The notes under the pieces were generated by a model. That model was not told where the DNA came from. It was given only the letters and a program-made list of their open reading frames with translations, and did no database searches. From Prunella strophiata (Eukaryota > Chordata > Aves > Passeriformes > Prunellidae): a DNA stretch of 64,000 nucleotides. The stretch is taken from assembly GCA_036583965.1 (NCBI GenBank), contig JAZBQD010000001.1:21065569-21129568 (forward strand). Reading direction: 5' to 3'. Below, piece by piece: positions 61,128-64,000 of this stretch (its first letter is position 1; each line of letters starts with the position of its first letter). The position numbers were made by a program, and so were the translations under genes.

Positions 61128-64000
61128 GTATGTATTAGCCTTTCCTGGCCTCTTTCAATCTCTGTGTTCATAAGCAGCAAATGAAGGATGTTTCAAATGG
61201 CACACTCAGAAATGTAGAGGGTTTTATTCTGTCACCTGAAGGTGGTTACTGCTTGCCAGAGTTTTCTAGGCAGTGCTGGTTACAGATCACTTTATGACAC
61301 TTATTCTTTAAAGCCAAATAACTGATCTCGGGGAACCACTCTGAAGTCACCAGAACTGCAGAGTAGGAACCACACTTGTTTTCTACATGTGTTAGGTAGA
61401 TTAGCTTATTTTTAGACTATGTGAGCTCTAATGAAGTGCATTCAAGTGCATCTTCAGTTGCAGAATAACAGAATAATTCCAGTTGAAAGCAACCTCTGGA
61501 AGTCCCTTATTCATCCCCCTGTTCAGAGCAGGGCTGGCTTCAACAGCTTGTCCAGCTGAGCTTTGAGCAGCTCCAGCATGGTGGCTTGTAGCTCCTCTGG
61601 CCACACATTGCTGTGTTCAACTACCCTCACTCTGAAACTTTCTGTCCCTATTATCCAGCCAGAATTTTCCTCAAAGTGGTTTGTATCCATCACCTGGATC
61701 TTTTGGCATGCACTGCTGAGCAAAGTCTGGCTTTTTCCTCTCTGTAACTATCAAACAGATAGAGCCAGCAAGAGAGTCCTCATGTAGACAACTCTTCTGC
61801 AACCTGAACAAACCCAGGTCTTTCAGCCTCTCCTTGTGGGTCCCTCCACACAGAGCTGGTGTGCTTTAATCTCCACACCAGCTGGGTACAGCAAGCAGCT
61901 CATCTCTGCAGCAACACAGCATTTGTGTGGAGTCACCACTAGTGTCGGTAGCCATGTGGGTTCTAGTGGTGTTACAGGGCTGGTTCATCTGATCAGTGGT
62001 ACAATACAGAGGAGTCCCAGAAATACCCAGAAACTTACAGCTGCCCTAATTGTAAAGTCAGGAAGAAGACAGCTTTCTCTTGAGTAAGAAGAGAATGTTT
62101 CTGTGTGGACATGGGTGTGTTGGCAGAGCAAACAGGCATTTCTCTTAGGAGGTGCCAGCCGGCTGCGTGTTTGCCTGAGAAACAGAGCTTGAAGGTGTCC
62201 CTTCAGAGCAGCCATGGCACACACTGCAATCCACAGCATAATGGGGAGCTTAAAACAAACTGCTGAGCCTGGAAGGAATTCAGAGCCAGAGCACTTTGTG
62301 TGCTGTTCCTGCCCCAGCCCTGCTGTCCAGCAGCCCGTGGCCATGAGCCAGGGTGCTGGGCTCAGAGGACTCTTCACCAGGACCCCCAACGAGCATGGGA
62401 CCACTGCTGCTGTTCCCTGGCCAGTGTCACCTCTGTCCTTCCCCAGGGTGAGGAGTGGGGGTCCCAACCCATCCTGCTGCCCCACGCAGCCTTTTGGCTG
62501 AGGGCACACGGCTGGCCAGGGCCAGGCCCGTGCTGGCTGAGGGGAGGCGGCCGTGCCTGGCCTCACGGCAGCCAGTGCCCAGAGCAGCCTGCTGCCCCTC
62601 TGCTGCCTGGCACCTGCTCCCTGTGCAGCCTCCCTGTGCACAGGCAGCTGGCTGCTCTTCTGGCTCTCCCTGGCAGCAGCCTGAAGTTACAGACACTCCT
62701 GAGCAAAGTGTTGGAAAATAATCTCGTTGCCATTTTTCCCTATGTAGCTTTTCACTGAAAAGGTTCTGAAATGTTGCAGTGGCGTGTGAATGCCTTTCCA
62801 GTCATGTTCTTTCTCAGCTTTCCTTCCTCTCCGTGGGTTTTCTGTCCTGTAAGGGTGGGTAGGTGGGATAGTAGAGACTGCCTTTCCCCCAGCAGGGGGC
62901 TAAGCAGGAATTTCTCCAAACAGGAATTTACCATCGCCTTTGGGATGACCCAGGGGTGAACAGGAAAAAGCCAATATTGCCTTTCTCTTGTATCACTTGC
63001 AAAACCTGCTCAAACCACTTGAAAATGCTGGAGGCAATTGGAAGGTTTGCATAGATAACATATATATAAAAGAGCCCTGATTTACAGAGCAGGGATTCAG
63101 GAAGATTAGGATCTCGGGGCATATTCTTGAATTCTGTTGCATAGAGCAGTATGGGTTTTCTTTCATTCTTGCTTGGCTCCATTGGTCTCTTTTCCTTTTC
63201 TAATACTTTGCGTGAGGGAAACCTATGCAAACCTTTTGCATTATTTATTGCACACTTGTTTGCAGCATACAGTGTGCTTCATTAGCTAATTTTGGCTTTG
63301 GACCTCCCACGATGCCCTGGCAAGGGTAAGGTAATAAGACTGTAGTATTAGTGTCAGCTGTGGGTCAGGGATGTCACGATGGTATATCATTAAAATGTGA
63401 CACTGCCAAAAACTGCCCCAGCTCCGCTGTCCTTAGAAAAGGAGCCCGTCGATTTCGGGTTGCAGAGTGCCACAGCAAGCTCGCCGTGGATGAATTGTTC
63501 ATTTTGAGGGAGCAGCCAGCCGCAGATCCGGACCTCCACAGTGCCGTGAGGGGCTGGCGGGCACAAAGGGGGAGTTCTGCAGCCAGTGAATAATGGGAAG
63601 CCCCTTTCATCGGCAGGACTAACCTTTTGGCAGCCACCAGCACACTCTATTCTGATCTGCTGATTGGGGAGGACAATACACTGAAGCTTACTTTGAATGA
63701 ATGCTGCCACCAACAGTGTCCCCATTCAGGGGCTTTGGGAACCATCTTTGGCCATTGTCCCCCAGCACTCCCTCAGACAGCAGGAAAAGGGAAAGTGAGA
63801 GCAGCTATAGGGGGAAAAGTACTTCTTTTCTTGGCTTTAATCTCTCTTTAAAGCTTCATAGATCTACATTTCCAGCTGAGCTACTGGAACTATGCAGTGT
63901 CAGATAAATACAGAAAGAGAGAGGTTTCAAGCTGAGCTTTCAAATCCCCTTATCTGCATGAACTAATAATGCAGATTTAGTGCTGTTAAAAACAGAGACT
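61128..64000 (+). other. INPP5A: INPP5A intron after the last visible exon (incomplete)
   Basis: The donor gtatgt opens this intron, and its end lies outside the window. It contains a minus-strand CR1 remnant, a GC-rich patch at 62280-62690 and a CpG-containing, possibly conserved stretch near 63380-63660. The next INPP5A exon, expected to lead into the GDFNFRL motif, was not found. Confidence 0.85.
61458..61860 (-). mobile_element. CR1 LINE fragment, older copy
   Basis: A diverged CR1 in minus orientation, about 400 bp. The + strand reads AATTCCAGTTGAAAGCAACC, then CTCTGGAAGTCCC, the CAGAGCAGGGCTGGC block, CTGAGCTTTGAGCAGCTCCA, and later CCCAGGTCTTTCAGCCTCTC followed by CTTGTGGG. This is the reverse complement of the CR1 3' region in order. 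Its divergence is greater than that of the copy at 43729-43945, so it is probably an older insertion. Confidence 0.88.

Noticed and set aside
61985..62641. 218-codon open frame on the minus strand
   Set aside because: It sits in a GC-richer intron patch with low stop frequency, shows no domain, and overlaps other meaningless frames on both strands.
61128..64000. Search for the next INPP5A exon (IIDQRFEKV to GDFNFRL region)
   Set aside because: No matching peptide was found before the window ends.

Overview
The window looks like bird nuclear DNA, most likely from a songbird. Interspersed repeats are few, and most of those I recognise are CR1 LINE 3' ends, including one ending in the avian-type tail with TCATAGAATCAT next to GGTTTGGGTTGGAAGG. 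There is also one class II (ERVK-type) solo LTR of a kind I associate with passerines. Exons are short and lie in long AT-rich introns. There is no bacterial-style gene packing, rRNA, tRNA or CRISPR array.

The only protein-coding gene I can support is INPP5A (type I inositol polyphosphate 5-phosphatase) on the + strand. Four consecutive internal exons are visible at 47548-47611, 50989-51092, 57316-57368 and 61008-61127. They join in frame with matching splice phases and encode about 114 residues from the first half of the enzyme. Exons for the N-terminus and for the C-terminal catalytic half were not found. I therefore read 1-47547 as a very large upstream intron and 61128-64000 as the start of the next intron.

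The large intron is dominated by tandem arrays. A compound GC-rich minisatellite at 7694-11283 has three successive unit families of about 19, 21 and 18 bp. A perfectly uniform 44-bp array occupies 17237-18820 (exactly 36 copies). A 16-bp TG/CA-rich array fills 26654-29990 and ends at a CpG-dense inverted repeat. Further arrays are a 21-bp array (34780-35071), a 30-bp array (35346-35980) and a TAGAG pentamer run (36371-36465). These make long stop-free frames on one or both strands that are by-products of the repeats, not genes.

A complete solo LTR in minus orientation sits at 41184-41810 with a 6-bp target-site duplication. CR1 fragments are at 43729-43945 (-), 55500-55695 (+), 56250-56375 (+) and 61458-61860 (-). 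Two long A runs, one preceded by AATAAA, may mark retroposed transcripts. Several AT-rich blocks with homeodomain- and forkhead-like motifs look like candidate conserved enhancers, but this cannot be tested without alignment.
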